Positions 56,643 through 64,000 of a stretch of DNA of 64,000 nt are shown piece after piece. Made by a program: the position numbers and the translations under genes. How positions within the stretch are numbered: the stretch's first letter is position 1; every line of letters starts with the position of its first letter. Source of the DNA: Quisquiliibacterium transsilvanicum (lineage in GTDB: Bacteria; Pseudomonadota; Gammaproteobacteria; Burkholderiales; Burkholderiaceae_E); NCBI RefSeq assembly GCF_014202215.1, contig NZ_JACHGB010000004.1, positions 533,255-597,254 of the forward strand. Direction: 5' to 3'. The notes under the pieces were generated by a model. The model was not told the origin of the DNA. It saw only the letters and a list, made by a program, of their open reading frames with translations, and searched no databases.

Positions 56643-57110
56643 ATGGCAACTGCTGCCAAGGCTGGCGCCAAGACGGCTGCGAAGAAACCCGCTAAGGCCC
56701 CGGCGAAGTCGCCGGCCGCCAAGAAACCGGCCGCCAAGGCCGCGCCCGCGACGAAGGCCGCTGCGCCGGCGAAGAAACCGGCCGCTGCGAAGGCCGTCGC
56801 TGCGAAGCCGGCCGCTGCCAAAAAGCCGTCGGCCAAGAAGCCCGCGGCGACGAAAGCGACGCGGCAGCCCAGCGCCGCGTTCATGAAGGCGCTGACCCCG
56901 AGCGCTGCGCTCGCAGCCATCGTCGGCGACAAGCCGCTGCCCCGCACCGAAGTGGTCAAGAAGGTGTGGGAGCACATCAAGAAGTTCAATCTGCAGGACG
57001 AGGCCAACCGCAAGCTCATCAAGGCGGACGCCGCCCTGCGCGAGATCTTCGGCAAGGCCCAGGCCGACATGTTCGAGATGACCAAGCTCATCAGCAAGCA
57101 TCTGAAGTGA
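56643..57110 (+). CDS. SWIB domain protein with histone H1-like N-terminus
   Basis: 155 residues from ATG 56643, with ggagg 7 nt upstream. Residues 1-75 are almost only Ala, Lys and Pro (histone H1-like repeats of the AAKKPA type), suited to DNA binding. Residues about 80-155 are a SWIB/MDM2 domain: MKALTPSAALAAIVGDKPLPRTEVVKKVWEHIKKFNLQDEANRKLIKADAALREIFGK. Similar proteins occur in betaproteobacteria and chlamydiae as nucleoid proteins. It has its own terminator, behind which an intron has inserted. Confidence 0.92.
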   Translation: MATAAKAGAKTAAKKPAKAPAKSPAAKKPAAKAAPATKAAAPAKKPAAAKAVAAKPAAAKKPSAKKPAATKATRQPSAAFMKALTPSAALAAIVGDKPLPRTEVVKKVWEHIKKFNLQDEANRKLIKADAALREIFGKAQADMFEMTKLISKHLK

Positions 57111-57155
57111 TGCCTGCCCCACCCCGGGCGGCCCGTGCCGCCCGGAGGTGACGCG

Positions 57156-57187
57156 TGCCCGCGGACCTCCCGCGGGCATTTTTCTTT
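57156..57187 (+). terminator. Terminator of the SWIB gene, intron target
   Basis: Perfect 9-bp stem tgcccgcgg/ccgcgggca (57156-57164 with 57170-57178) and 5-nt loop, then tttttcttt to 57187. The group II intron begins at the next base. Confidence 0.9.
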
Positions 57188-57482
57188 GTGCGCCCGGCAC
57201 GGGCGCACTCCTGCGGGTGCAAGTCCCGCCGCAAGTTGATCACAGCGAGCGAAGCGAAGCGCAACTGCACGAGGGTGACCGAGTGTGGGGAGGAAGCGTG
57301 GAGCGCAGCTGCGAGCCGATGGACAAGAACCGGATAGAAGGCGCTGCCGAGCAGGGCGAGCGGGCAAAGGACCGCGAAGCTCTCGTGATCAAGGCGAAGT
57401 GGCGTAGATCCGGCGGTTGTGCAGCGAAGGAGTGCGTTCTTACCCGGGGAGATCTCGCCTTGCGCTTGAAAGGGCGACGGCG

Positions 57483-58934
57483 GTGAGCCGGAGCGAGAAG
57501 TCAGCAGAGGCCGTAGTAGCTGCCGGCACGGGGCGAAGGGCCGAACGAGTGGAAGTGCACGAGGACGTGTCGATGCCGGGGGCCATGCGTCAGATGCCGG
57601 AGCGATCCGGGCGGGGCGGGGTAGCGAGCGGTGAAGCCGCGCGCGAAGCGTCCAGCGACGAAGCCCGAGGCCCGCGGCGCGACACCGAAGGCACGGGGTC
57701 AGCGCTGCTGGCAGCGGCGCTGACGAGAGAGAACCTGCAGCAGGCGTGGCGGCGGGTGAAGGCCAACAAGGGCTCGGCAGGGGTGGACGGTCTGGACATC
57801 GGCCAGACTGCGCTGCACCTGAAGACGTCCTGGCCGGAGATCCGAGAGCGGTTGTTGCGGGGGACGTACCGGCCCAGTCCGGTACGGCGGGTGACGATTC
57901 CGAAGCCGGACGGGGGCGAGCGCGAGCTGGGCATCCCGACGGTGACGGACCGGTTGATCCAGCAGGCGCTGCTGCAGGTGCTGCAGCCGCTGCTCGATCC
58001 CAGCTTCAGCGAGCACAGCTACGGTTTTCGGCCCGGGCGCCGTGCGCAGGATGCGGTGTTGGCCGCGCAGGCGTATGTGCAGTCGGGACGCAGGATCGTG
58101 GTGGACGTGGACTTGGAGAAGTTCTTCGACCGGGTCAATCACGACATCCTGATGGCCCGGCTCGAGAGGCGCATCGCAGACGCAGCGGTGCTGCGGCTGA
58201 TCCGTGCGTACCTGGATGCCGGGATCATGGGCGATGGCGTGGTGCAGCGGCGGTATCAGGGCACGCCTCAGGGCGGGCCGCTGAGCCCGCTGCTGGCCAA
58301 CGTGCTGCTCGACGAGGTGGACCGGGAACTGGAGCGGCGGGGCCACTGCTTCGTGCGTTACGCGGACGACTGCAACGTGTACGTGCGCAGTCTGAAGGCG
58401 GGCGCGCGCGTGATGGCGCTGCTGCGGCGGCTGTACGCAGGGCTGCGGCTCACGGTCAATGAGGCCAAGAGCGCGGTGGCCAGCGTGTTCGGGCGCAAGT
58501 TCCTGGGGTACAGCCTGTGGGTGGCCAGCGGTGGCGAGATCAAGCGCCGCGTGGCCGACAAGCCCATGGCGACGTTCAAGCAGCGGGTGCGCCAACTGAC
58601 GCGGCGATCGGCGGGCCGAAGCATGGCCGAGGTCGCCGAGCGGTTGCGGCCCTACCTGCTGGGCTGGAAGGCCTACTTCCGGATGGCACAAACGCCGAGA
58701 CTCTGGCTCGCGCTCGACGAGTGGTTGCGCCACCGCCTGCGGGCGATCCAGCTCAAGCACTGGAAGCGCGGGACGACGATGTATCGCGAGCTGAAGGCGC
58801 TCGGTGCGTCCCACGAGGATGCTCACCGGGTTGCGGCCAACTCGCGGCGCTGGTGGCGCAACAGCGCCGGACGCCTGAACCGGGTGATGCCGATCGCGTA
58901 TTTCGATCGGCTCGGCGTTCCCCGACTCTCATGA
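57483..58934 (+). CDS. ltrA: Group II intron reverse transcriptase/maturase
   Basis: 483 residues from GTG 57483; ATG 57573 (MPGAMRQMPERSG) is an alternative, since homology begins near LLAAALTRENLQQAWRRVKANKG. RT motifs are in order: KGSAGVDG, IPKPDGGERELGIPTVTDRLIQQAL, YGFRPGRRAQDAV, VDVDLEKFFDRVNHD, QGTPQGGPLSPLLANVLL and the catalytic YADD (in FVRYADDCNVYV). Domain X follows (YLLGWKAYFRMAQ). There is no HNH endonuclease domain, as expected for group IIC. All catalytic residues are present and no frameshift is seen, so it may be active. Confidence 0.93.
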   Translation: MSRSEKSAEAVVAAGTGRRAERVEVHEDVSMPGAMRQMPERSGRGGVASGEAAREASSDEARGPRRDTEGTGSALLAAALTRENLQQAWRRVKANKGSAGVDGLDIGQTALHLKTSWPEIRERLLRGTYRPSPVRRVTIPKPDGGERELGIPTVTDRLIQQALLQVLQPLLDPSFSEHSYGFRPGRRAQDAVLAAQAYVQSGRRIVVDVDLEKFFDRVNHDILMARLERRIADAAVLRLIRAYLDAGIMGDGVVQRRYQGTPQGGPLSPLLANVLLDEVDRELERRGHCFVRYADDCNVYVRSLKAGARVMALLRRLYAGLRLTVNEAKSAVASVFGRKFLGYSLWVASGGEIKRRVADKPMATFKQRVRQLTRRSAGRSMAEVAERLRPYLLGWKAYFRMAQTPRLWLALDEWLRHRLRAIQLKHWKRGTTMYRELKALGASHEDAHRVAANSRRWWRNSAGRLNRVMPIAYFDRLGVPRLS

Positions 58935-58948
58935 CCTCAACCACTCGA

Positions 58949-58980
58949 ACCGCCCGGTGCGGACCCGCATGCCGGGTGGT
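58949..58980 (+). ncRNA. Group II intron domain V
   Basis: Lower stem accgcccgg/ccgggtggt (58949-58957 with 58972-58980, one G-U pair), upper stem tgcg/cgca closed by gacc, and the 2-nt bulge tg. The CGC triad near the base is the catalytic metal site of class C introns. Confidence 0.8.
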
Positions 58981-59041
58981 GTGGGAGGGGCGGCCGGGGT
59001 AACCTGGCCCCCCTATCCCGATCAGCCCGCCACCCTGGCGC

Positions 59042-59956
59042 TCACCGGGCCGCACCCGACCAGTACTCCGCCCGGCCGTAGGTCTCCTTGAGGAAGTCGA
59101 TGAACATCCTCACGCGCAGCGGCAGATGCCTGCGCTGCGGGAACAGGGCGCAGATCGCGTTGTCGGGCGCCGCGTAGCCGTCGAGCACGGTCGTCAGCCT
59201 GCCCGCTTCCAGGTCCTCGCGCACCTCCCACATCGAACGCCAGGCCAGGCCCATCCCGGCCAGTGCCCATTCGTGGAGCACCGCGCCGTCGTTGCACTCC
59301 ATGTTCCCCGACACGCGCAAGGCCAGCGGGCGCCCGTCCACCGTGAACAGCCAGCCGCGCGACTGGTTTCCGTAGGTTCCGAAGGTGAGGCAGTCGTGCC
59401 GGGCCAGGTCGGCCGGCGTCTGCGGTGTGCCGCGTCGCCTCAGGTAGTCCGGGCTTGCCACCACCACGCGGTGGTTGGCCGCCAGCGGGACGCTGACCAG
59501 GCTGGAGTCGTCGAGCAGGCCGATCCGGATCGCCAGGTCGAAGCCCTCGTTGACGATGTCGGTGAGGCGGTCGCTGAGGTCGAGCGAGATCGAGACCTCG
59601 CGGTTCTGCGCCAGGAAGCGCGGCACCAGCGGCGCGACGTGGCGCCGTCCGAAGCCGGCGGGCGCGGTCACCCGCATGTGCCCGCTGGCCTTGACTCCGC
59701 CGAGCGAGACCGACGCCTCGGCATTGTGGAAGTCGTTCAGGATGCGCTGGCAGTCCTCGAGGAAGGCGCTGCCCTCGAAGGTGAGCGTGATGCGGCGGGT
59801 GGTGCGGACCAGCAGCTTGACGCCCAGGCGGGCTTCGAGCGCATCGATGCGCCTGCCGATCACCGCCGGGGCCACGCCTTCGGCCAGCCCGGCGGCCGAC
59901 AGGCTGCCGCGCATCGCGACGGCGGCGAAGGTCTCGATCTGCTTGAAGCGGTCCAT
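59042..59956 (-). CDS. LysR-family transcriptional regulator
   Basis: 304 residues from ATG 59956. Helix-turn-helix: FAAVAMRGSLSAAGLAEGVAPAVIGRRIDALEARLGVKLLVRTTRRITLT; the effector domain follows, with VSISLDLSDRLTDIVNEGFDLAIRIGLLDDSSL, typical of the CrgA/AaeR-like group. It stands convergent with the intron, and is divergent from the PerM-like gene across 65 bp. An in-frame extension to 60013 is not conserved. Confidence 0.9.
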   Translation of the reverse strand: MDRFKQIETFAAVAMRGSLSAAGLAEGVAPAVIGRRIDALEARLGVKLLVRTTRRITLTFEGSAFLEDCQRILNDFHNAEASVSLGGVKASGHMRVTAPAGFGRRHVAPLVPRFLAQNREVSISLDLSDRLTDIVNEGFDLAIRIGLLDDSSLVSVPLAANHRVVVASPDYLRRRGTPQTPADLARHDCLTFGTYGNQSRGWLFTVDGRPLALRVSGNMECNDGAVLHEWALAGMGLAWRSMWEVREDLEAGRLTTVLDGYAAPDNAICALFPQRRHLPLRVRMFIDFLKETYGRAEYWSGAAR

Positions 59957-60021
59957 GAAAGCTCCGTGTGCAGCCGAGATTGTCACGCACGGCGTGCGAA
60001 CGCGTGGCAACATCCTGAGCC

Positions 60022-61176
60022 ATGAGCGAACAGCAAGCCCCCGCCACGGAAGCTCCGGCGTCGCCAGGCGGCGCAGCGCTGCCGCCGTCCATCGGGGTGC
60101 GCAATACGTCGCTGGTGCTGCTCGCCGTGCTCGCCAGCGTGACGATGCTGCGGCTGGGCAGTCCGGTGTTCATTCCGGTGCTGCTCGGCCTGCTGTTCAG
60201 CTACGCGCTGTCGCCGGTCACCGCCAGGCTGGAGCGCCTGCGGATTCCGCGGGCGCTGGCCGCGGCGCTGGTCATTCTTGGGTTGATCGGCGGGGTCTCG
60301 GCGCTGGTCTGGTCGCTGGAGGACGACGCGGTCGACCTGGTCGAGGCGCTGCCGGACTCGGCCAGCAAGTTGCGCGAGGTGCTCCGGCCGCAGCCTGGCG
60401 CGCCCCAGGGCTCGATCGAGAAGGTCCAGAAGGCTGCCGAGCAGCTCGAGCAGGCGGCCGAAGAGACCGGGGGCGCCCAGTCGACGGTGCGCAGGGGCGT
60501 GACCCGGGTCCAGATCGAAAAGCCGCGCTTCAACGTCAAGGATTACCTCTGGCCCGGCACCCTCGGCCTGCTCGGCATGATCGGCCAGACGGTGATGATC
60601 TGCTTCATCACCTACTTCCTGCTTGCGGGCGGCAGCGAATTCCGCCGCAAGCTGGTGCGCATCGCCGGCCCCACTTTTGCACGCCGCAAGATCACGGTGA
60701 AGGTGCTCGACGAGATCGCCGCGCAGATCCAGCGCTACCTGCTGGTGCAGATCTACACCAGCGCTGCAGTGGGCCTGGCGACCTGGCTGGTCTTCTGGTG
60801 GATCGGCCTCGAACAGGCGGCGGTCTGGGGAGTGATGGCTGCGGTCGTCAACCTGGTGCCCTACGTCGGCGCGATCGCGCTGACCGGCGGCGCAACGCTG
60901 GCCGGCTTCGTGCAGTTCGGCAGCGTTGAGATGGCGCTGGTGGTGGGCGGTGCGGCGCTGGTGATCCAGAGCATCGAGGGTTACGTGCTGACACCCTGGC
61001 TCACCAGCCGAACGAGCCGGATGAGCCCGGTCGTGATTTTCGTCAGCGTGCTCGCCTGGGGCTGGCTGTGGGGCATCCCCGGCATGCTGCTGGCGATCCC
61101 TATCATGATGGGACTGAAGGCCGTCTGCGATCACATCGAGGACCTGCGGCCGATCAGCGAACTGCTCGGCGATTGA
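60022..61176 (+). CDS. AI-2E/PerM family membrane protein
   Basis: 384 residues with about eight membrane helices. Family features are a first hydrophobic pair (LVLLAVLASVTMLRLGSPVFIPVLLGLLFSYALSP), a soluble loop at about 100-170, then LWGIPGMLLAIPIMMGLKAVCDHI at the end. The family includes the AI-2 exporter and Na+/H+ antiporter-like members; the substrate here is unknown. The ATG at 60022 lies only 65 bp from the LysR start. Confidence 0.88.
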   Translation: MSEQQAPATEAPASPGGAALPPSIGVRNTSLVLLAVLASVTMLRLGSPVFIPVLLGLLFSYALSPVTARLERLRIPRALAAALVILGLIGGVSALVWSLEDDAVDLVEALPDSASKLREVLRPQPGAPQGSIEKVQKAAEQLEQAAEETGGAQSTVRRGVTRVQIEKPRFNVKDYLWPGTLGLLGMIGQTVMICFITYFLLAGGSEFRRKLVRIAGPTFARRKITVKVLDEIAAQIQRYLLVQIYTSAAVGLATWLVFWWIGLEQAAVWGVMAAVVNLVPYVGAIALTGGATLAGFVQFGSVEMALVVGGAALVIQSIEGYVLTPWLTSRTSRMSPVVIFVSVLAWGWLWGIPGMLLAIPIMMGLKAVCDHIEDLRPISELLGD

Positions 61177-61211
61177 AGCAGGCTCGATCGCAGGCGCTCG
61201 GTCGCGCGTGT

Positions 61212-62057
61212 TCAGTCGAAGCTGACCACGCACTCCATCGCCGGGCCTCCGGCGGGCGTGCGGGTCCAGAACGCCAGCCGCCCGCTTTCTGGTGCCGCGG
61301 CGCAGACGGACACCGGCGTGCCGCTGAACAGCGAGGCGCGGGCGCGGAACTCCATGCGCCGGACGGTGCGCCCGGGATGCCACTTCCTGAAGGTCTCTGC
61401 GATCAGCAGCGCCTGCAGCGGCCCGTGGACGACCAGTCCCGGATAGCCGCCGACTTCGGTGGCATAGGGCAGGTCGTAGTGGATGCGGTGGGTGTTGAAG
61501 GTGAGCGCCGAGAATCGGAAGAGGGTGGCCTCGTCCATCGGCCAGTCCAGCTGCCGGTCAGCGACTGGCGCGGCCGCCGCGGCCGGCGTGGCACCGGTCG
61601 ACGGTCCGAGGAAGACCGCGCGCGTGCGCTCGACGATCGCGGTGCGGCCCTGCTGCTCGTAGCGGTGCTCGTGGGTGAGGAAGACCATCGGCCCGCGCGA
61701 GCCGGTCTTCGCGCTCATGTCGGCGATGCGCGATACCTTGCGCGCCGGCTGGCCGAGCGCCAGCGGCGCGACGAACTCGATCTCCGATCCCGCCCACATG
61801 ATCTGTTCCAGCGGAATCGGCGGCAACAGCGCGCGGCTGCGCGGCGAGCCGTCCTCGCCGAGGCCATCGGTCGGCGTGCGGTCGAGGAAGTGCAGCCACT
61901 GCCAGAGGGGCGGCAGCGTCGCGGGAGGGCGGTCGCCCTCGCCGAGGTTCAGCGTGGCGGCAAGGCACAGGGCCGGGATGGGGCTGAGCGTCTCCTCTGA
62001 GGAGTCGCTGCGTTCCAGCCAGGGACGGAGGGCGTCGAGGTCGATCTGGGTGTCCAT
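61212..62057 (-). CDS. FAS1-like acyl-CoA dehydratase (MaoC/HTD2 type)
   Basis: 281 residues from ATG 62057. Double hotdog: N-terminal FAS1-like half and C-terminal MaoC half with FSALTFNTHRIHYDLPYATEVGGYPGLVVHGPLQALLI, holding the conserved N-x-x-H-x-D/Y and G-x-x-V-H-G. Relatives are itaconyl/mesaconyl-CoA hydratases and mitochondrial HTD2. It hydrates or dehydrates acyl-CoA; the exact substrate is open. The frame upstream to 63932 is open but overlaps other genes. Confidence 0.87.
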   Translation of the reverse strand: MDTQIDLDALRPWLERSDSSEETLSPIPALCLAATLNLGEGDRPPATLPPLWQWLHFLDRTPTDGLGEDGSPRSRALLPPIPLEQIMWAGSEIEFVAPLALGQPARKVSRIADMSAKTGSRGPMVFLTHEHRYEQQGRTAIVERTRAVFLGPSTGATPAAAAAPVADRQLDWPMDEATLFRFSALTFNTHRIHYDLPYATEVGGYPGLVVHGPLQALLIAETFRKWHPGRTVRRMEFRARASLFSGTPVSVCAAAPESGRLAFWTRTPAGGPAMECVVSFD

Positions 62058-62068
62058 GGCGTCCGATG

Positions 62069-62701
62069 CTACACCGCCATGTAACGGCCGGGACGGTGGT
62101 TGATCGCAAGTGTGACGTTCAGCACGAGCGCTCCCACCAGCGAGACCGCGACGATGGCCGGCGGCACCACGGTCAGCGACAGCAGCAGGATCGCGGCGTC
62201 GAGTCCGAGCTGGACCCAGCCGGCGCGCCAGCCGAAGCGCTCCTGCAGGAAGAGCACAAGCACGTTGAAGCCCCCCAGGCTGCCGCGGTGGCGGAACAGG
62301 ATCAGCAGGCCGATGCCGACGAGCAGGCCGCCCGCCAGCGCCGCGTACGCCGGCTGGATCCGCTCGAGGACCAGCAGCGGTCGCTGCACCTCGGTCACGA
62401 CCGAGAGCAGCGCCACCGCGGCGGCCGTCTTGGCGGTGAAGCGCCAGCCCATCCGCAGCAGCGCGAGCGCGAGAAAAGGCAGGTTCACCAAGGCGAAGCT
62501 CGCGCCGAAGGCCAGGCCGGTGCCATAGGACAGCAGCAGCGCGAGGCCCGCGGTGCCGCCGGTCATCAGTCCCGCGCGCTCGAAGAATGCGATGCCCAGT
62601 CCGGCGAGGATCGCTGCGGACAGGAAGGCGAGCGTGTCCTCGAGTCGCGTGTGGCGCAGCGTCTGCGGCGCTGCTGCCGCTTGCGGGGTCTGTGCGGCCA
62701 T
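62069..62701 (-). CDS. YitT-family membrane protein
   Basis: 210 residues with about five membrane helices: LAFLSAAILAGLGIAFFERAGLMTGGTAGLALLLSYGTG, which carries the YitT GxxTGGxxGLA motif, and RHRGSLGGFNVLVLFLQERFGW. No DUF2179 domain follows, so it is the short form. Function unknown. It ends 11 bp before the dehydratase start and may be cotranscribed with it. Confidence 0.87.
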   Translation of the reverse strand: MAAQTPQAAAAPQTLRHTRLEDTLAFLSAAILAGLGIAFFERAGLMTGGTAGLALLLSYGTGLAFGASFALVNLPFLALALLRMGWRFTAKTAAAVALLSVVTEVQRPLLVLERIQPAYAALAGGLLVGIGLLILFRHRGSLGGFNVLVLFLQERFGWRAGWVQLGLDAAILLLSLTVVPPAIVAVSLVGALVLNVTLAINHRPGRYMAV

Positions 62702-62705
62702 GGCT

Positions 62706-62717
62706 CAGGTTAACCTG
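62706..62717. promoter_or_regulatory. 12-bp palindrome before the YitT gene
   Basis: caggttaacctg, perfect and rare in such GC-rich sequence. It sits 4 nt upstream of the YitT start codon, where a bound protein would block transcription or initiation. Confidence 0.35.
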
Positions 62718-62816
62718 CGGCTCTTGGGCGCGTCGATTCAATGCATCGGTCGGAGGGTTTTGGAGCATGCGCAGGGTGAACGCAGAAGATCGCGCGGTCC
62801 GCGCTCGCCATCGGTC

Positions 62817-64000
62817 GTGAGCGCCCCCACGGAGGCCTGGTCGGGCCGGATCGGTTTCATCCTGGCCACCGTCGGATCCGCGGTCGGGATTGGCAGCATC
62901 TGGAAATTCCCCTACGAGGTTGGGGCCAACGGCGGAGGAGTCTTCCTGCTGTTCTACCTGGCGGGGCTGGCGCTGGTCGTCGTGCCGCTGATGCTCGCGG
63001 AGTTCGCGCTCGGGCGGGCGGGCCGCGGGGATGCGGTGTCGAGCATCGCTGCGCTTGCCCGGGAGGCCGGGTCCGCACGGTGCTGGGCCTGGGCGGGCGG
63101 GCTCGGCGTGCTCACAGGTTTCCTGATCCTGAGCTTCTACTCGGTGATCGGCGGCTGGACGATCGGCTATGCCGCGGACACGTTCGCCCGCGGCCTGCCG
63201 GGGACCGATCCGCAGGCGGTGCGCGAGCGTTTCGGGGCCTTCCTCGCCTCGCCGTGGCGGCTGGCCGGCTGGCATGCGCTGTTCATGGGGCTGACCGCGT
63301 TCATCGTTGCGCGCGGCGTCTCGCGCGGCATCGAGACTGCGGTCAAGGTGCTGATGCCGCTGCTGGTGGTCCTGATGGTGCTGCTGGCCGGGTACGCGGC
63401 CGTCGAGGGCGACCTTCGCGCGACGCTCTCCTTCATGCTGCGCATCGATCCCGCGTTCCTGACCGCCGCAACCGCGCTCGACGCGCTGGGTCTTGGCTTT
63501 TTCTCGATCGGGGTGGGGCTTGGCCTGATGATCACCTACGCCGCATACAGCGGCGCCCGGATCAGCCTGCGCGAAGTGGCGTTCGCGTCGGTGATCGCCG
63601 ACACCCTCATCTCCTTCCTGGCAGGTTTCGCAGTCTTCCCGATCGTGTTCGCCCACGGGCTCGACCCGGCGAGCGGGCCGGGGCTGGTCTTCGTCACGTT
63701 GCCGCTGGCCTTCGCGCGGATGCCCTTCGGCGCCCTCGCCGCGCAGGCGTTCTTCGTGCTGCTGTTCGTCGCCGCGCTCGCGTCGGCGATCTCGCTGCTC
63801 GAGCTCGTCGTGGCCTGGCTGGTGCGGGCCACGGGCTGGAGCCGTGCGCGCAGCGCGGCGCTGGCCGGCGCGGCCTGCTTCGTCGCGGGGCTTGCCAGCG
63901 TGCTCTCGTTCAACGCATGGTCGGGGTGGCATCCGCTGGCCGGCGTCGCCGGCTTCGAGACCGCCACCTTCTTCGATCTGCTGGACTGGGTGACGTCCAA
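62817..64000 (+). CDS. Sodium-dependent neurotransmitter:sodium symporter-family transporter, partial
   Basis: The first 394 residues are present; the gene runs off the window. Start is GTG 62817, just before the conserved FILATVGSAVGIGSIWKFPYEVGANGGG, the unwound first helix that binds Na+ and substrate in LeuT. About nine membrane helices are visible (FLILSFYSVIGGWTIGYAA, GLGFFSIGVGLGLMITYAAY). It imports an amino acid or related solute with sodium. The substrate is not predictable. Confidence 0.9.
   Translation, partial: MSAPTEAWSGRIGFILATVGSAVGIGSIWKFPYEVGANGGGVFLLFYLAGLALVVVPLMLAEFALGRAGRGDAVSSIAALAREAGSARCWAWAGGLGVLTGFLILSFYSVIGGWTIGYAADTFARGLPGTDPQAVRERFGAFLASPWRLAGWHALFMGLTAFIVARGVSRGIETAVKVLMPLLVVLMVLLAGYAAVEGDLRATLSFMLRIDPAFLTAATALDALGLGFFSIGVGLGLMITYAAYSGARISLREVAFASVIADTLISFLAGFAVFPIVFAHGLDPASGPGLVFVTLPLAFARMPFGALAAQAFFVLLFVAALASAISLLELVVAWLVRATGWSRARSAALAGAACFVAGLASVLSFNAWSGWHPLAGVAGFETATFFDLLDWVTS

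Larger units (their letters stand above)
57188..59022 (+). mobile_element. Group IIC-like intron, full length
   Basis: About 1835 bp. The 5' end is the consensus GTGCG, in a 9-bp stem with a gca loop (57188-57208). A reverse-transcriptase gene lies within. Domain V is at 58949-58980 with a CGC triad, followed by a domain VI-like hairpin ending in tatcccgat at 59022. Insertion directly after an intrinsic terminator is the hallmark of group IIC. The ends are placed by consensus only; the 3' end could shift by a few bases. Confidence 0.85.

Noticed and set aside
57188-59022. Insertion sequence instead of intron
   Set aside because: No terminal inverted repeats or target duplication and no transposase; RT, domain V and the terminator target fit a group II intron.
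62058-63932. N-terminal extension of the dehydratase frame
   Set aside because: It overlaps the YitT gene on the same strand and the transporter on the other. Conservation begins at MDTQIDLDALRPW.

Overview
The window is high-GC bacterial chromosome, most like a betaproteobacterium of the order Burkholderiales. This rests on recognised gene orders rather than a database search: carB-greA-yhbY-rlmE-ftsH-folP-glmM, scpB-rluB, rimP-nusA-infB-rbfA-truB-typA and aat-bpt-pyrD, together with a phasin gene and a histone-like SWIB gene. Almost all of it is densely packed protein-coding sequence. There are four tRNA genes, no rRNA, no CRISPR array, and one mobile element, a group II intron near the right end.

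Layout. 1-6.5 kb holds the end of carB, greA, yhbY (minus strand), then rlmE, ftsH, folP and glmM. 6.6-7.0 kb is a tRNA cluster (Pro-UGG, Arg-UCT, His-GUG). 7.1-10.6 kb carries two small envelope proteins, rpiA, yggX and argA. argA is divergent from the long helicase gene hrpA (10.6-14.7 kb), with only about 20 bp between the start codons. 14.8-23 kb is mixed: a beta-propeller protein, a deacetylase, a fatty acid/sterol hydroxylase-type protein, a GYD protein, a damaged metallophosphoesterase, a CinA-like protein, phasin, nitroreductase and a PBP7-type peptidase.

22.8-31.5 kb is the main catabolic or accessory block. It has an IclR regulator divergent from lutAB (no lutC), then a minus-strand run of radical SAM protein, ornithine cyclodeaminase-family enzyme and FAD oxidoreductase, divergent from a cobalt-type nitrile hydratase (alpha, beta, accessory protein). 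31.5-36 kb has a copper chaperone with a DUF2946 protein, the nudix-aat-bpt-pyrD operon and initiator tRNA. 36.2-47.2 kb is the chromosome-segregation, ribosome-maturation and translation block (scpB, rluB, then rimP to typA).

47.3-56.5 kb carries acyl-CoA metabolism: a LysR regulator divergent from an acyl-CoA dehydrogenase, a Crp/Fnr regulator, an SDR plus Baeyer-Villiger monooxygenase pair, and a single-chain acyl-CoA carboxylase with BC, BCCP and CT parts in one polypeptide. 56.6-59.0 kb is a SWIB/histone-like gene whose terminator is followed at once by a complete group IIC-like intron. 59-64 kb has a LysR regulator, a PerM-family protein, an acyl-CoA dehydratase, a YitT protein and the start of a Na+-dependent transporter cut by the window edge.

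Points that stand out: the intron seated exactly behind a terminator; the metallophosphoesterase that has lost metal ligands; the palindromic -10 box shared by argA and hrpA; the phasin promoter bracketed by mirrored TGC-rich sites; the nitrile hydratase cassette back to back with a radical SAM/cyclodeaminase/oxidoreductase operon; and long low-complexity arms on three RNA-acting proteins (YhbY, HrpA, RluB). All functional calls are from reading motifs by eye; none was confirmed by a search.
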